A DNA stretch of 64,000 nt from Lichenihabitans sp965277635 (GCA_965277635.1 CBDIDE010000002.1:5146001-5210000); one strand, 5' to 3'. Counted from the stretch's first letter, positions 43,405 to 51,864 are shown. The notes: generated from the sequence alone by a model not told the origin. Translations and numbers: made by a program.

Positions 43405-43944
43405 ATGCCGGGCCACGCTTACGGATACTCTTATGCCTCCAACGGCTATGGATATGGATACGGCACCGGATATGGTGGGTACGGGCATGGTGGCGTCTTT
43501 AACACCATCTATATGGGACCTGATTACATTTCCTCCCGCTACATTTCCGAAAATAATTACGGCTATGGTGGCTATTACCACGGTCCTGATTATTCTTCAG
43601 GAAGTTATACGATTGTTCATAACGACGGATATATTAGTACTTATTCCGGCCCAAGTTATTCGGGCGCTAAATATGTTCCGGACGTTTTTGGGTATGGAAG
43701 TTATTATAGTGCCCCAAGTTATTCGCCTGGAGGCTATTACGTTTCAGTTCTAGCTGATTCCCCGAGTTATTACGGACCATATGTTTCTAATTACTATGGC
43801 TCCTATGGCTCTAATTACTACGGAGCCTATGGCGTCTACGGCTACAGTGGTTCGTATGGAGGGGGATATCCAGGTCAAGGATACGGCGACTATCAAGCCT
43901 ATGGCTATGCAATCTATGGCCACGGCAATTACGCTGTCCCATAA
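43405..43944 (+). CDS. Tyr/Gly/Ser-rich protein with about 22-residue repeats, unknown function
   Basis: 179 residues, of which I count 46 Tyr, 41 Gly and 24 Ser, with no Cys or Trp and no signal peptide. The ends are GYG-type low complexity (NGYGYGYGTGYGGYGHGG; NYYGSYGSNYYGAYG). The middle contains a periodic unit starting xGPxYxSxxY at residues 37, 59, 81 and 102 (spacing 22, 22, 21), each ending in YY or Y. GGGAGG lies 5 bases before the ATG, which strongly supports translation. Two 60-base lines of the gene count to 43% GC, far below the neighbours. Family unknown. It could be a structural, phase-separating or dityrosine-crosslinked protein, or a beta-solenoid; none is shown. Located between treZ and treY. 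Confidence 0.8.
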   Translation: MPGHAYGYSYASNGYGYGYGTGYGGYGHGGVFNTIYMGPDYISSRYISENNYGYGGYYHGPDYSSGSYTIVHNDGYISTYSGPSYSGAKYVPDVFGYGSYYSAPSYSPGGYYVSVLADSPSYYGPYVSNYYGSYGSNYYGAYGVYGYSGSYGGGYPGQGYGDYQAYGYAIYGHGNYAVP

Positions 43945-44019
43945 GGCGGGTGCATACAGACAGCACGACTCCGTTCAGATTTCAAATGACCCCACTCCTA
44001 GTCTAATAGGCGGTCTCTT

Positions 44020-44072
44020 CCCTCATCCGCCTCACTGCGTTCGGCCACCTTCTTCCAGGAGCGGAAGAAGGG
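44020..44072 (-). repeat. Dispersed repeat, copy 2 (inverted relative to copy 1)
   Basis: On the minus strand CCCTTCTTCCGC...GGAAGAAGG and a second imperfect hairpin, ending GCGGATGAGGG. Matches the layout and ends of the copy at 42991-43044. Together they flank the Tyr/Gly-rich gene as inverted repeats about 1 kb apart. Confidence 0.65.
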
Positions 44073-44094
44073 ATACTGCGCTCAATCAAGGACC

Positions 44095-46869
44095 ATGCCC
44101 GTGACGCCGCGCGCCACTTACAGGCTTCAGTTCACGCCCGACTTCGGCTTCGATGCTGCCGCGGCGCTCGCGCCCTATCTGGCGAGGCTCGGCGTCAGCC
44201 ACCTCTACGCCTCCCCTTATCTCAAGGCGCGGCCGCGCAGCCAGCACGGCTACGACATCGTCGATCACAACGCGCTCAACCCGGAACTTGGCGACGCCGC
44301 GGCCTTCGCCCGCATGACCGAGGCGCTCAAGCGCCACGGCCTCAAGCAGATCCTCGATTTCGTGCCGAACCACGTCGGCGTCGGGGGCGCCGACAATCCC
44401 TTCTGGCTCGACGTGCTCGAATGGGGACGGGACTCCGTCTACGCTGGCTGGTTCGACATAGATTGGGACAACGACAAAAGCTACTTGCGCGAGAAGCTGC
44501 TGGTGCCTGTCTTGGGAGGCCAATACGGCATTGAGCTCGTCGCTGGCACGCTCGCCCTGAAATTCGACGCCGGGTCGGGGAGCTTTGCGGTCTGGGCTTA
44601 CGACGGTCATAAACTGCCCGTTTCCCCGAACCATTATGCGGAGGTTCTCGGCACCGATCACCCGGTCCTCGACCGGCTCGGCGACGCCTTCGCGCACATG
44701 GCCTCCTGGCGACCGCGGGTGCCGGATCGCGCGCAGGCCCTCAAGGACGAGCTCGCCTCGTCGGTGCGCTCGGATGCCGGCGTTGCCGGAGCCGTCGCGG
44801 CCGCCGTGACGCGATTCGCCGGCACGAAAGGCGACGCGGCGAGCTGGGACCCATTGAATCGCTTGATCCGGGCCCAGCACTGGCGCGTGGCCCATTTCAA
44901 GGTCGCGGCCGACGACATCAACTATCGCCGCTTCTTCAACATCAATGATCTCGCCGGTCTGCGCATGGAGATTCCGGTCGTCTTCGACCATGCGCACCGG
45001 CTGGTCTTCTCGCTGATGCGCGAGGGTGTTGTCGACGGCCTGCGCATCGACCATGTCGACGGGCTCTTCGATCCCAAGGCCTATCTCGACCGGCTGCGCC
45101 AGGACGCACCCCATGGCGAGGGCAACCGCGATTGGTATCTCATCGTCGAGAAGATCCTCGGCGAAGGCGAGGCGCTGCGCGCGGACTGGCCGGTCCAGGG
45201 CACGACCGGCTATGAGGTGGCGAACCTGCTGCTCGGCCTGATGATCGACCCGGCGGCCGAGGCGAGCTTCACCCGCACCTACGAGGCCTTCATCGAAGGG
45301 CGGCCGGACTACGCCCGGATTCTGCGCTCCTGCAAGAAACGCATCATGGACAACGAGATGGCGAGCGAGCTCGACCGGCTCGCCCGCAGCGTGGCGCGCA
45401 TTGCCCGGCAGGTGCCGGCCACGGAGGACTTCACCCGCAGCATCCTGCGCCGCGCCTTGCGCGAGATCGTCGCCTGCTTCGGCGTCTACCGCACCTATGT
45501 GGACGGCCAATCGGCACCGACGGGCGAGGATCGCGAGGAACTGCGCCGGGCGATCGAGGCGGCGCGCCCGAACGAACGCGCCATCGACGCCAGCGTCTAC
45601 GACTTTCTGAGCGAGGCCTTGACCGGCGACCTCGGGCAGCCCGGGACAGGCTTCAGCCGCATGGCGGTGACGCGCTTCGCCATGAAGGTCCAGCAATATA
45701 GCGGGCCGGTGATGGCCAAGGGTCTCGAGGACACGGCCTTCTACCGCTACAACCGCTTCATCGCGCTGAACGAGGTCGGCGGTCATCCGGACCGTTTCGG
45801 TGTCGATCTCGACAGCTTCCATGCGGCCAACCAGGACCGCGCCGCGCACTGGCCTGCCGCCATGCTCGGCACCTCGACCCACGACACCAAGCGCGGCGAG
45901 GACGTCCGCGCCCGGTTGGCGGTGCTCTCGGAGATCCCAGCGGAATGGCACGAGGCGGTGTTCGCCTGGAGCCGCGTGCTGCGCGACGCCGAGGCGGGCG
46001 ACGCGCCCGACCGCAACGACGAATATGCGCTGCTGCAATGGCTTCTCGGCACCTGGCCGGTCGAGCTCCTAGAAGGCGATGATCCCGAGATTTTGAAAGC
46101 CTACGCCGAGCGCCTCAAGGGCACCATGACCAAGGCCATGCGCGAGGCCAAGGTCCATACGACCTGGACCATGCCGAACGAGACCTACGAGAGCGGCACG
46201 CTTGGCTTCGTCGATGCGGCGCTGACCGGGCCGGGGTCGAACGCTTTCCTCGAGGCCTTCCGGCCCTTCGCGCGCAAGATCGCCCGGCTCGGCGCACGCA
46301 ACAGCATCGTGCAGAGTGTGCTCAAGCTCACCGTGCCCGGCGTGCCCGACCTCTACCAGGGCACGGAGCTCTGGGATCTCTCCATGGTCGATCCCGACAA
46401 CCGTCGCCCGGTCGATTTCTCCGCGCGCGAACGCATGTTCGACGCGGTCGAGGCGGAGCTCCGTCGCGACCGTTCAGTCGCCATGGCGGCCTTTATGGAC
46501 ACTTGGCTGGACGGCCGGGTGAAGCTCGCGGTCACCGCAACCCTGCTGGCCTTCCGCCGCGACCATGCACCCTTGTTTGCCGAGGGAAATTACAGGGCCC
46601 TTGCCGTGCAGGGTTCTGGAGCGGATCGCATCTGCGCCTTCGAGCGAAGGGCCGGGGATGAGATGATGGCCGTGGCCGTGGCTCGCTTTCCGGGCCAGTG
46701 CGAGGCGCAGGGCTGGGGCGCGGACACGCGGCTGCCGCTCGATGGATCCTGGACGGATCTGCTCACCGGCCGCAGCATTCCGGATCGGGACGGCGCCGTG
46801 CAGGCCGCGGCGCTTTTCGCCATCCTGCCGGCGGTCGTGCTGATGCCGGCGACAGGTCGCGCCTCTTGA
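44095..46869 (+). CDS. treY: Malto-oligosyltrehalose synthase
   Basis: 924-residue GH13 enzyme converting the reducing-end glucose of maltodextrins to a trehalosyl unit. Opening TYRLQFTPDFGFDAAAALAPYLARLGVSHLYASPYLKARPRSQHGYDIVDHNALNPELG is diagnostic; further GH13 regions are LDFVPNHVGVGG, VDGLRIDHVDGLFDP (nucleophile Asp), IVEKILGEGEALR (Glu) and LGTSTHDTKRGEDVRARL. ATG 44095 has AAGGA just upstream. Normally adjacent to treZ, here separated by about 1.06 kb with the repeats and the Tyr/Gly-rich gene. Confidence 0.95.
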   Translation: MPVTPRATYRLQFTPDFGFDAAAALAPYLARLGVSHLYASPYLKARPRSQHGYDIVDHNALNPELGDAAAFARMTEALKRHGLKQILDFVPNHVGVGGADNPFWLDVLEWGRDSVYAGWFDIDWDNDKSYLREKLLVPVLGGQYGIELVAGTLALKFDAGSGSFAVWAYDGHKLPVSPNHYAEVLGTDHPVLDRLGDAFAHMASWRPRVPDRAQALKDELASSVRSDAGVAGAVAAAVTRFAGTKGDAASWDPLNRLIRAQHWRVAHFKVAADDINYRRFFNINDLAGLRMEIPVVFDHAHRLVFSLMREGVVDGLRIDHVDGLFDPKAYLDRLRQDAPHGEGNRDWYLIVEKILGEGEALRADWPVQGTTGYEVANLLLGLMIDPAAEASFTRTYEAFIEGRPDYARILRSCKKRIMDNEMASELDRLARSVARIARQVPATEDFTRSILRRALREIVACFGVYRTYVDGQSAPTGEDREELRRAIEAARPNERAIDASVYDFLSEALTGDLGQPGTGFSRMAVTRFAMKVQQYSGPVMAKGLEDTAFYRYNRFIALNEVGGHPDRFGVDLDSFHAANQDRAAHWPAAMLGTSTHDTKRGEDVRARLAVLSEIPAEWHEAVFAWSRVLRDAEAGDAPDRNDEYALLQWLLGTWPVELLEGDDPEILKAYAERLKGTMTKAMREAKVHTTWTMPNETYESGTLGFVDAALTGPGSNAFLEAFRPFARKIARLGARNSIVQSVLKLTVPGVPDLYQGTELWDLSMVDPDNRRPVDFSARERMFDAVEAELRRDRSVAMAAFMDTWLDGRVKLAVTATLLAFRRDHAPLFAEGNYRALAVQGSGADRICAFERRAGDEMMAVAVARFPGQCEAQGWGADTRLPLDGSWTDLLTGRSIPDRDGAVQAAALFAILPAVVLMPATGRAS

Positions 46870-46935
46870 TTGCCGAGGCTCTTTCCCGGGCGGCAGTCAC
46901 CTCATCTGACAGGAATATCTTGCGGTTCGACTCCG

Positions 46936-47154
46936 GTGGACATCGACAAAGAGAAGATGGACGACGCCGTCCTGGCCCTCCTGTGGCTCACACTCCGCGA
47001 CTGGAACCGCTGCTGGCAAGGGTTCGACTAGGACGCGCCCGACCGTCTCCACAAGAAAGGTCTCATCGAAAACTCCCCCAGCAAGGCCAAGTCTGTCGTC
47101 CTGAGCGACGAAGGCATGCAGCGGTCGAAGGAGCTGTTCGAGAAGCACCCCTGA
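46936..47154 (+). pseudogene. DUF6429 family gene interrupted by an in-frame TAG
   Basis: Reading from GTG 46936 gives VDIDKEKMDDAVLALLWL, TLRDWNRCWQGFD, a TAG stop at 47029-47031, then DAPDRLHKKGLIENSPSK and AKSVVLSDEGMQRSKELFEKHP to a TGA at 47152. The whole 72-codon frame matches DUF6429, whose members have Trp (GFDWDALDRLH) where the stop lies, so one G-to-A change (TGG to TAG) would explain it. The frame is otherwise intact, suggesting a recent loss, or rarely, suppression. Function of the family is unknown. Confidence 0.75.
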
Positions 47155-47160
47155 GCGCTG

Positions 47161-47742
47161 CTACCGGGTCTGGCCCGGCACCCAGAGCACGTCGCCCCCG
47201 CCGAGGTGGTTGCAGTAGCGCGAGGCGACGAAGAGGAAATCCGACAGGCGGTTGACATAGGCGAGGGCTGCGTCGCCGACCGCCTCGCCGGGTTTTGTCT
47301 CGAGCTCGACCATATGGCGTTCGGCCCGGCGGCAGAGCGTGCGGGCAAGATGCAGCGCCGCCGACGTCGGCGTGCCGCCCGGCAGCACGAAGCTGCGCAG
47401 CGGCTCGAGGACGCCGTTGAGCTGATCGATCTCGCGTTCCAGCCGCTCGACCTGCGACGGGACGATGCGCAGGGCCTTCCCCTCCGCCTCGTCGGGCTTG
47501 GCCGGCGTCGCCAGGTCGGCACCGAGGTCGAAGAGATCGTTCTGGATGCGACCCAGCATCGCATCGAGGTCGGGCGCCTCCTTGGCCGCGGTGAGGCGTG
47601 CGAGGCCGACCGCCGCATTGGCCTCGTCGACCGTGCCATAGGCCTCGATCCGCAGATCCGACTTGCGCCGCCGTTCGCCCGAGCCGAGGGCAGTCGTGCC
47701 GTCATCGCCGGTGCGCGTGTAGATGCGGTTGAGGACGACCAC
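47161..47742 (-). CDS. PduO-type ATP:cob(I)alamin adenosyltransferase
   Basis: 193-residue enzyme making adenosylcobalamin. The N-terminal VLNRIYTRTGDDGTTALGSGERRRKSDLRIEAYGTVDEANAAVGLARL is the ATP-binding signature of PduO-type enzymes; the C-terminal TLCRRAERHMVELE ... AYVNRLSDFLFVASRYCNHLGGGDVLW is also diagnostic. GTG 47742 with AGGGG upstream is the likely start, 2 bases after the twin-TM gene stop. It faces etfB across the trehalose insertion. Confidence 0.93.
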   Translation of the reverse strand: MVVLNRIYTRTGDDGTTALGSGERRRKSDLRIEAYGTVDEANAAVGLARLTAAKEAPDLDAMLGRIQNDLFDLGADLATPAKPDEAEGKALRIVPSQVERLEREIDQLNGVLEPLRSFVLPGGTPTSAALHLARTLCRRAERHMVELETKPGEAVGDAALAYVNRLSDFLFVASRYCNHLGGGDVLWVPGQTR

Positions 47743-47744
47743 GC

Positions 47745-47936
47745 CTAACCCCTGAAATAGAGCACGACCATCACGACCACGATAGTCAGGAACTGCAATC
47801 CGACGCGCCAGCGCATGAGCCGCTGCGAGGTATTCGAGCTGCCGCCGCGCATCATGTTGATCAGACCGGCGAACAGCACCAGCACGACGAGCCCGAGCGA
47901 GATCCCGATCGCGAGGTTTCCGGTGAAATGGGACAT
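47745..47936 (-). CDS. Twin transmembrane helix small protein (HIG1-like)
   Basis: 63-residue membrane protein with two hydrophobic helices (GNLAIGISLGLVVLVLFAGLINMM and WRVGLQFLTIVVVMVVLYFRG) joined by a charged loop MRGGSSNTSQRLMRWRV. This matches the HIG1-like small proteins typically upstream of cobalamin adenosyltransferase and etfBA in Hyphomicrobiales. HIG1 proteins associate with respiratory complexes in mitochondria; the bacterial role is unclear. Confidence 0.85.
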   Translation of the reverse strand: MSHFTGNLAIGISLGLVVLVLFAGLINMMRGGSSNTSQRLMRWRVGLQFLTIVVVMVVLYFRG

Positions 47937-48035
47937 GGTGGGCCGACCCGACGAGCAAACCCCGCTTATCGGACCGTAGGCCTGACGATGCAAGCCGCGG
48001 AGGCATTGCGCCGTGGGAGGGCATCACCGGGCGGC

Positions 48036-48461
48036 CTATGGCTTAGGTGCGGCGGGCTTTGCTGCGACGCGCTGGACGATGTCGAAGACCGCGTTCGCAT
48101 TGACCGGAATCGTCATGGCTCCGTTGTAAGGCTGAGCCATATTCGTGACGCTGAGCGACGTTATCCGGCAATCGCCGGCGAAGGAAACCTGCAACAATTG
48201 GCATTCATGCGCGACGAGCTCGTAGAGCACTCCGTGCGACGCCGTGATCGCCGTCTTCTGGTCCTCCGTGGTTCCCGAACGATCGAAGGGGACTTGGAGC
48301 TGGTAATTCACCTGAACCCGAATCGACGAACCAAGCTCGGCCGGCGAAATCCCCATACGATTGGCCATGTCGATTTGTCGAGCGACGTCATTGAAACCTT
48401 GCGACTGTGCAGCCGAACACAGCAGGATCGTAGCGGTCAAAGCTGTAAAGATGCGGATCAT
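48036..48461 (-). CDS. Secreted protein of unknown function
   Basis: About 141 residues. A signal peptide (MIRIFTALTATILLCSAAQSQ) precedes a mature domain FNDVARQIDMANRMGISPAELGSSIRVQVNYQLQVPFDRSG ... LYELVAHECQLLQVSFAGDCRITSLSVTNMAQPYNGAMTIPVNANAVFDIV, with two Cys that may pair. Probably periplasmic. A perfect TATAAT box lies about 60 bases upstream. ATG 48473 is an alternative start; the frame extends to 48548 but across the promoter. No family recognised. Confidence 0.65.
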   Translation of the reverse strand: MIRIFTALTATILLCSAAQSQGFNDVARQIDMANRMGISPAELGSSIRVQVNYQLQVPFDRSGTTEDQKTAITASHGVLYELVAHECQLLQVSFAGDCRITSLSVTNMAQPYNGAMTIPVNANAVFDIVQRVAAKPAAPKP

Positions 48462-48518
48462 GATGTCGATCATCCAATGCACGATCAAAGCAACATGACA
48501 ACCGACATTTGAAACAGT

Positions 48519-48545
48519 ATTATACAAAACGACGTGTCGTCCCAA
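48519..48545 (-). promoter_or_regulatory. Sigma70-type promoter for the secreted protein gene
   Basis: Minus-strand TATAAT (48524-48519) with a TTGGGA element 15 bases upstream (48545-48540), in a local AT-rich stretch. Spacing is shorter than ideal. Transcription would begin near 48512, about 50 bases before ATG 48461. Confidence 0.45.
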
Positions 48546-48666
48546 CATTGGGTGACGATTGATTTACCCTGCATCATGGGCGGATGACCGCGATACGATG
48601 TGTTCGCGGAAGAGCGACGGGATCCCCTGCCCGGCGCGCCGTCGAGGAGGGTTCCTGCTCTCGGCC

Positions 48667-49035
48667 CTATTCTCGCCGTGAGGCATTGAGCCCATGGGCG
48701 ATGCGCTCGATCCTTGCGGTCGCCTCCCCGAACGCTTCGCCCACCGCCTCGGCGGTCGCCGCAGCCCGCGCGTCGAACCCGGCCTGGTCGCCTCGCAACC
48801 GGTCGAGTTCCTCCTGCATCCTGGCGATGCGCCGCTCGGCCTCGGTCAGTTCGTCGGCCAGCGTGATGCCGGCCATGACCGTGATGCGGGTGTCGCCGAT
48901 CTCCCCGAAACTGCCGCGCAACTCGGCAATCTTGCCGTCGAGCCGCGCCGCGAGCCGCTTCAGGTGATCCTCTTCGCCGTCGTTGCAAGCCATGCGATAG
49001 GTGCGGCCGGCGATCGACACATTGACCTGCGCCAT
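48667..49035 (-). CDS. zapA: Cell division protein ZapA
   Basis: 122-residue FtsZ-ring regulator. MAQVNVSIAGRTYRMACNDGEEDHLKRLAARLDGKIAELRGSFGEIGDTRITVMAGITLADELTEAERRIARMQEELDRL shows the N-terminal ZapA fold and the beginning of the C-terminal coiled coil. The normal length is met. It follows the DUF4164 gene by 11 bases, a conserved pair in Hyphomicrobiales. Confidence 0.93.
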   Translation of the reverse strand: MAQVNVSIAGRTYRMACNDGEEDHLKRLAARLDGKIAELRGSFGEIGDTRITVMAGITLADELTEAERRIARMQEELDRLRGDQAGFDARAAATAEAVGEAFGEATARIERIAHGLNASRRE

Positions 49036-49046
49036 GCGTGGCTCCG

Positions 49047-49361
49047 TCAGCCCGAGCTCGGCGTTGTCGGCGACCGCGCCATCTCGTCGAGGATGTCACG
49101 AACCACCGCGCTGGCCTGCGCGAGCCGCTGGCCCACGTCGCCATTGGCCTGAGCCAAGGTGCGGCCCCGCGCCAGCGCACCGTCGAGATCCGCGGCGAGG
49201 CGCGCCCTGTCGTCCTGCATGACGGCGAGCTCGTCGTCGAGATTGCCGCGGGTCGCATCGGCTTCGGCGCGCCGCGCGGCGGCCGCCTCGAGATGGTCGA
49301 TGGCCGACCCGAGCCTCCGAAGAGCCCGTTGAAGCGGTTCGGGCACCACCGCAGCCTGCAT
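49047..49361 (-). CDS. DUF4164 coiled-coil protein
   Basis: 104-residue soluble helical protein (LQRALRRLGSAIDHLEAAAARRAEADATRGNLDDELAVMQDDRARLAADLDGALARGRTLAQANGDVGQRLAQASAVVRDILDEMARS). This matches DUF4164, usually upstream of zapA in Hyphomicrobiales and probably linked to cell division, though untested. ATG 49361 is used; an upstream GTG is possible. Divergent from gap. Confidence 0.85.
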   Translation of the reverse strand: MQAAVVPEPLQRALRRLGSAIDHLEAAAARRAEADATRGNLDDELAVMQDDRARLAADLDGALARGRTLAQANGDVGQRLAQASAVVRDILDEMARSPTTPSSG

Positions 49362-49643
49362 CGTCACTGGCGTCACCCCGCTGCGATCCGTGCCGACCGA
49401 CGGCAACACTGGTGGAACCCTGGCGTCGAATGCCCGCGAGGTCAAATCGCGAAGCAGTCGCGACGCCGATGCTAACCGATTTATCTCAGGTCGGCCCGGG
49501 CGGGCGGCGCAAGAGGTCTTTACAAAACGGCCGACATGAGGGCGGATGACCTCGCTGCAGCGCTCGCCGGCCTTGCCGGAGCCGGGACCCGCGCTGCGAT
49601 CACCGGCGGGGCGCCGACGCCCCGCTGTTCCAGGGAGTTTCCA

Positions 49644-50651
49644 ATGACGGTGAAGGTCGCCATCAACGGCTTCGGGCGCATCGGCCGCAATATCCTGCGC
49701 GCCATCGTCGAATCGGGCCGCAACGACATCGAAGTCGTCGCCATCAACGATCTCGGCCCGGTCGAAACCAATGCTCATCTGCTGCGCTTCGACAGCGTGC
49801 ACGGCCGCTTTCCCCATAAGGTGACGGTCGAGGGCAACACGATCGACGCTGGACGCGGCCCCATCAGGGTCACGGCCATCAAGGACCCGGCGACGCTGCC
49901 GCACGGCGAGCTTGGCGTCGACGTCGCGCTCGAATGCACCGGCATCTTCGCGGCGCGCGACAAGGCGGCCGCCCATCTGAAGGCCGGCGCCAAGCGCGTG
50001 CTGGTTTCGGCGCCGGCCGAGGGCGCCGATCTCACCGTGGTCTACGGCGTCAACCACGACAAGCTGACCCGCGACCACCTCGTCGTCTCGAACGGCTCCT
50101 GCACCACCAACTGCCTGGCGCCCGTCGCCAAGGTGCTGCACGACCTCTTCGGCATTCAGCACGGCTTCATGACCACCATCCATTCCTACACGGGCGACCA
50201 GCCGACGCTCGACACCCTGCACAAGGATCTCTACCGGGGTCGCGCCGCCGCGCTCTCCTCGATCCCGACCTCGACCGGCGCCGCCAAGGCCATCGGCCTC
50301 GTGCTGCCCGAGCTCAACGGCAAGCTCGACGGTTCGGCGATCCGCGTGCCGACGCCCAACGTGTCGCTGGTCGACCTCAAGATCGTCGCCAAGCGTTCGA
50401 CGAGCACCGACGAGATCAACGACGCGGTGCGCAGGTCGGCTGGTAACGAGCTCAAGGGCGTGCTCGGCTTCACCGACCACCCGAACGTCTCGTCCGACTT
50501 CAACCACGACCCGCATTCGTCGATCTTCCACACCGATCAGACCAAGGTCATCGATGGCGTCTTCGTGCGTGTGCTCTCCTGGTACGACAACGAGTGGGGT
50601 TTTTCGAACCGCATGGCCGACACCGCCGTGGTGATGGCCAAGCTGATCTGA
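49644..50651 (+). CDS. gap: Glyceraldehyde-3-phosphate dehydrogenase (type I)
   Basis: 335-residue glycolytic/Calvin-type enzyme. NAD-binding VAINGFGRIGRNILRAIVESGRNDIEVVAINDL and the catalytic SNGSCTTNCLAPVAKVL with Cys 153 are present; DTxD-type sequence and DNEWGFSNRM close the protein. ATG 49644 has CAGGGAG upstream; the frame's upstream extension is not conserved. pgk follows within 10 bases. Unlike many relatives, no transketolase gene is upstream. Confidence 0.97.
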   Translation: MTVKVAINGFGRIGRNILRAIVESGRNDIEVVAINDLGPVETNAHLLRFDSVHGRFPHKVTVEGNTIDAGRGPIRVTAIKDPATLPHGELGVDVALECTGIFAARDKAAAHLKAGAKRVLVSAPAEGADLTVVYGVNHDKLTRDHLVVSNGSCTTNCLAPVAKVLHDLFGIQHGFMTTIHSYTGDQPTLDTLHKDLYRGRAAALSSIPTSTGAAKAIGLVLPELNGKLDGSAIRVPTPNVSLVDLKIVAKRSTSTDEINDAVRRSAGNELKGVLGFTDHPNVSSDFNHDPHSSIFHTDQTKVIDGVFVRVLSWYDNEWGFSNRMADTAVVMAKLI

Positions 50652-50661
50652 GATGCCAGCG

Positions 50662-51864
50662 ATGACCGACTTCCGGACGCTCGACGACATGCCCTTCGCG
50701 GGCAAGCGGGTGCTGGTGCGCGTCGACCTCAACGTGCCGACCGAGAACGGCCGGGTGACGGACATGACGCGCATCGACCGTATTCTTCCGACGATCCGGG
50801 AGATCGCCGACAAGGGCGGCAAGGTCATCCTGCTCGCTCATTTCGGCCGGCCGAAAGGCGGCCCGGACGACAAGAACTCATTGCGCCCCGTGGCGGCGGC
50901 TTTGGCCGAGCGCCTCGGCCGTCCCGTCGAGTTCCTGCCTCACACGATCGGCGAGCGGGCCGAGGCGGCCTGCGCGGCCATGGCGGACGGCGCGGTGCTG
51001 CTGCTCGAGAACACCCGCTTCCACCCCGGCGAGGAGAAGAACGATCCCGCCTTTATCGACGCCATCGCCATGCTCGGTGACATCTACGTCAACGATGCCT
51101 TCTCGGCCGCGCATCGCGCTCATGCCTCGACCGAGGGCGTGGCGCGCAAGCTTCCCGCCCTCGCCGGGCGCACCATGCAGGCCGAGCTCGCCGCCCTCGC
51201 CCGTGCGCTGGAGCTGCCCGAGCGGCCGGTCGTCGCCATCGTCGGCGGTGCCAAGGTCTCGACCAAGCTCGACCTCCTCGGCAACCTCGTCAAGCGCGTC
51301 GACGTGCTCGTCATCGGCGGCGGCATGGCCAACACCTTCCTGGCCGCGCAGGGCAAGGCGGTGGGCAAGTCGCTCTGCGAGCACGACCTTCTCGATGTCG
51401 CCCGCAAGGTGATGGCCGAGGCGGGCCGATGCGAGATCGTGCTGCCCGTCGACGCTGTCGTCGCCGCCGAGTTCAAGGCGCACGCGCCCTCGCGCGCGAT
51501 CGGCGTCGACGAGGTCGGGCCTGACGACATGATCCTCGACATCGGGCCACGCTCGATCCGCAACGTCGAGACCATCCTGAAACAGGCCAAGACGCTGGTC
51601 TGGAACGGTCCGTTCGGCGCTTTCGAGCTAAAACCCTTCGATGCCGGCACGATGGCGGCGGCCAGGGCGGCGGCGGAACTGACCAGGGCCGGAAAGCTGG
51701 TGAGCGTGGCGGGCGGCGGCGACACGGTTGCGGCGCTGAACATGGCGGGCGTGGCCGACGACATGACCTATGTGTCGACGGCCGGCGGCGCCTTCCTCGA
51801 ATGGCTCGAGGGCAAGGTGCTGCCCGGCGTCGAGGCGTTGCGCCATTCACACGCTTCGGCTTGA
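50662..51864 (+). CDS. pgk: Phosphoglycerate kinase
   Basis: 400-residue glycolytic kinase. RVLVRVDLNVPTENGRVTDMTRIDRILPTIREI, HFGRPKGGPDDKNSL, VNDAFSAAHRAHAS, VAIVGGAKVSTKLDLLGNL, LVWNGPFGAFE and VAGGGDTVAALN are all family motifs. ATG 50662 (MTDFRTLDD) matches the usual start; ATG 50653 would add MPA. Co-transcribed with gap. Confidence 0.96.
   Translation: MTDFRTLDDMPFAGKRVLVRVDLNVPTENGRVTDMTRIDRILPTIREIADKGGKVILLAHFGRPKGGPDDKNSLRPVAAALAERLGRPVEFLPHTIGERAEAACAAMADGAVLLLENTRFHPGEEKNDPAFIDAIAMLGDIYVNDAFSAAHRAHASTEGVARKLPALAGRTMQAELAALARALELPERPVVAIVGGAKVSTKLDLLGNLVKRVDVLVIGGGMANTFLAAQGKAVGKSLCEHDLLDVARKVMAEAGRCEIVLPVDAVVAAEFKAHAPSRAIGVDEVGPDDMILDIGPRSIRNVETILKQAKTLVWNGPFGAFELKPFDAGTMAAARAAAELTRAGKLVSVAGGGDTVAALNMAGVADDMTYVSTAGGAFLEWLEGKVLPGVEALRHSHASA

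Noticed and set aside
44086..46038. 650-residue minus-strand frame opposite treY
   Set aside because: Shadow of TreY; no domain similarity.
46936..47154. TAG in the DUF6429 frame read as pyrrolysine or as a programmed read-through
   Set aside because: No pyl genes or special signals are visible and the family has Trp there, so a point mutation is the simpler reading.
48462..48666. Possible 6S RNA downstream of zapA
   Set aside because: The position fits the synteny known from other proteobacteria and two hairpins are visible, but I could not fit the closing stem, central bubble and apical stem of 6S RNA. An Infernal search with the 6S model would decide.
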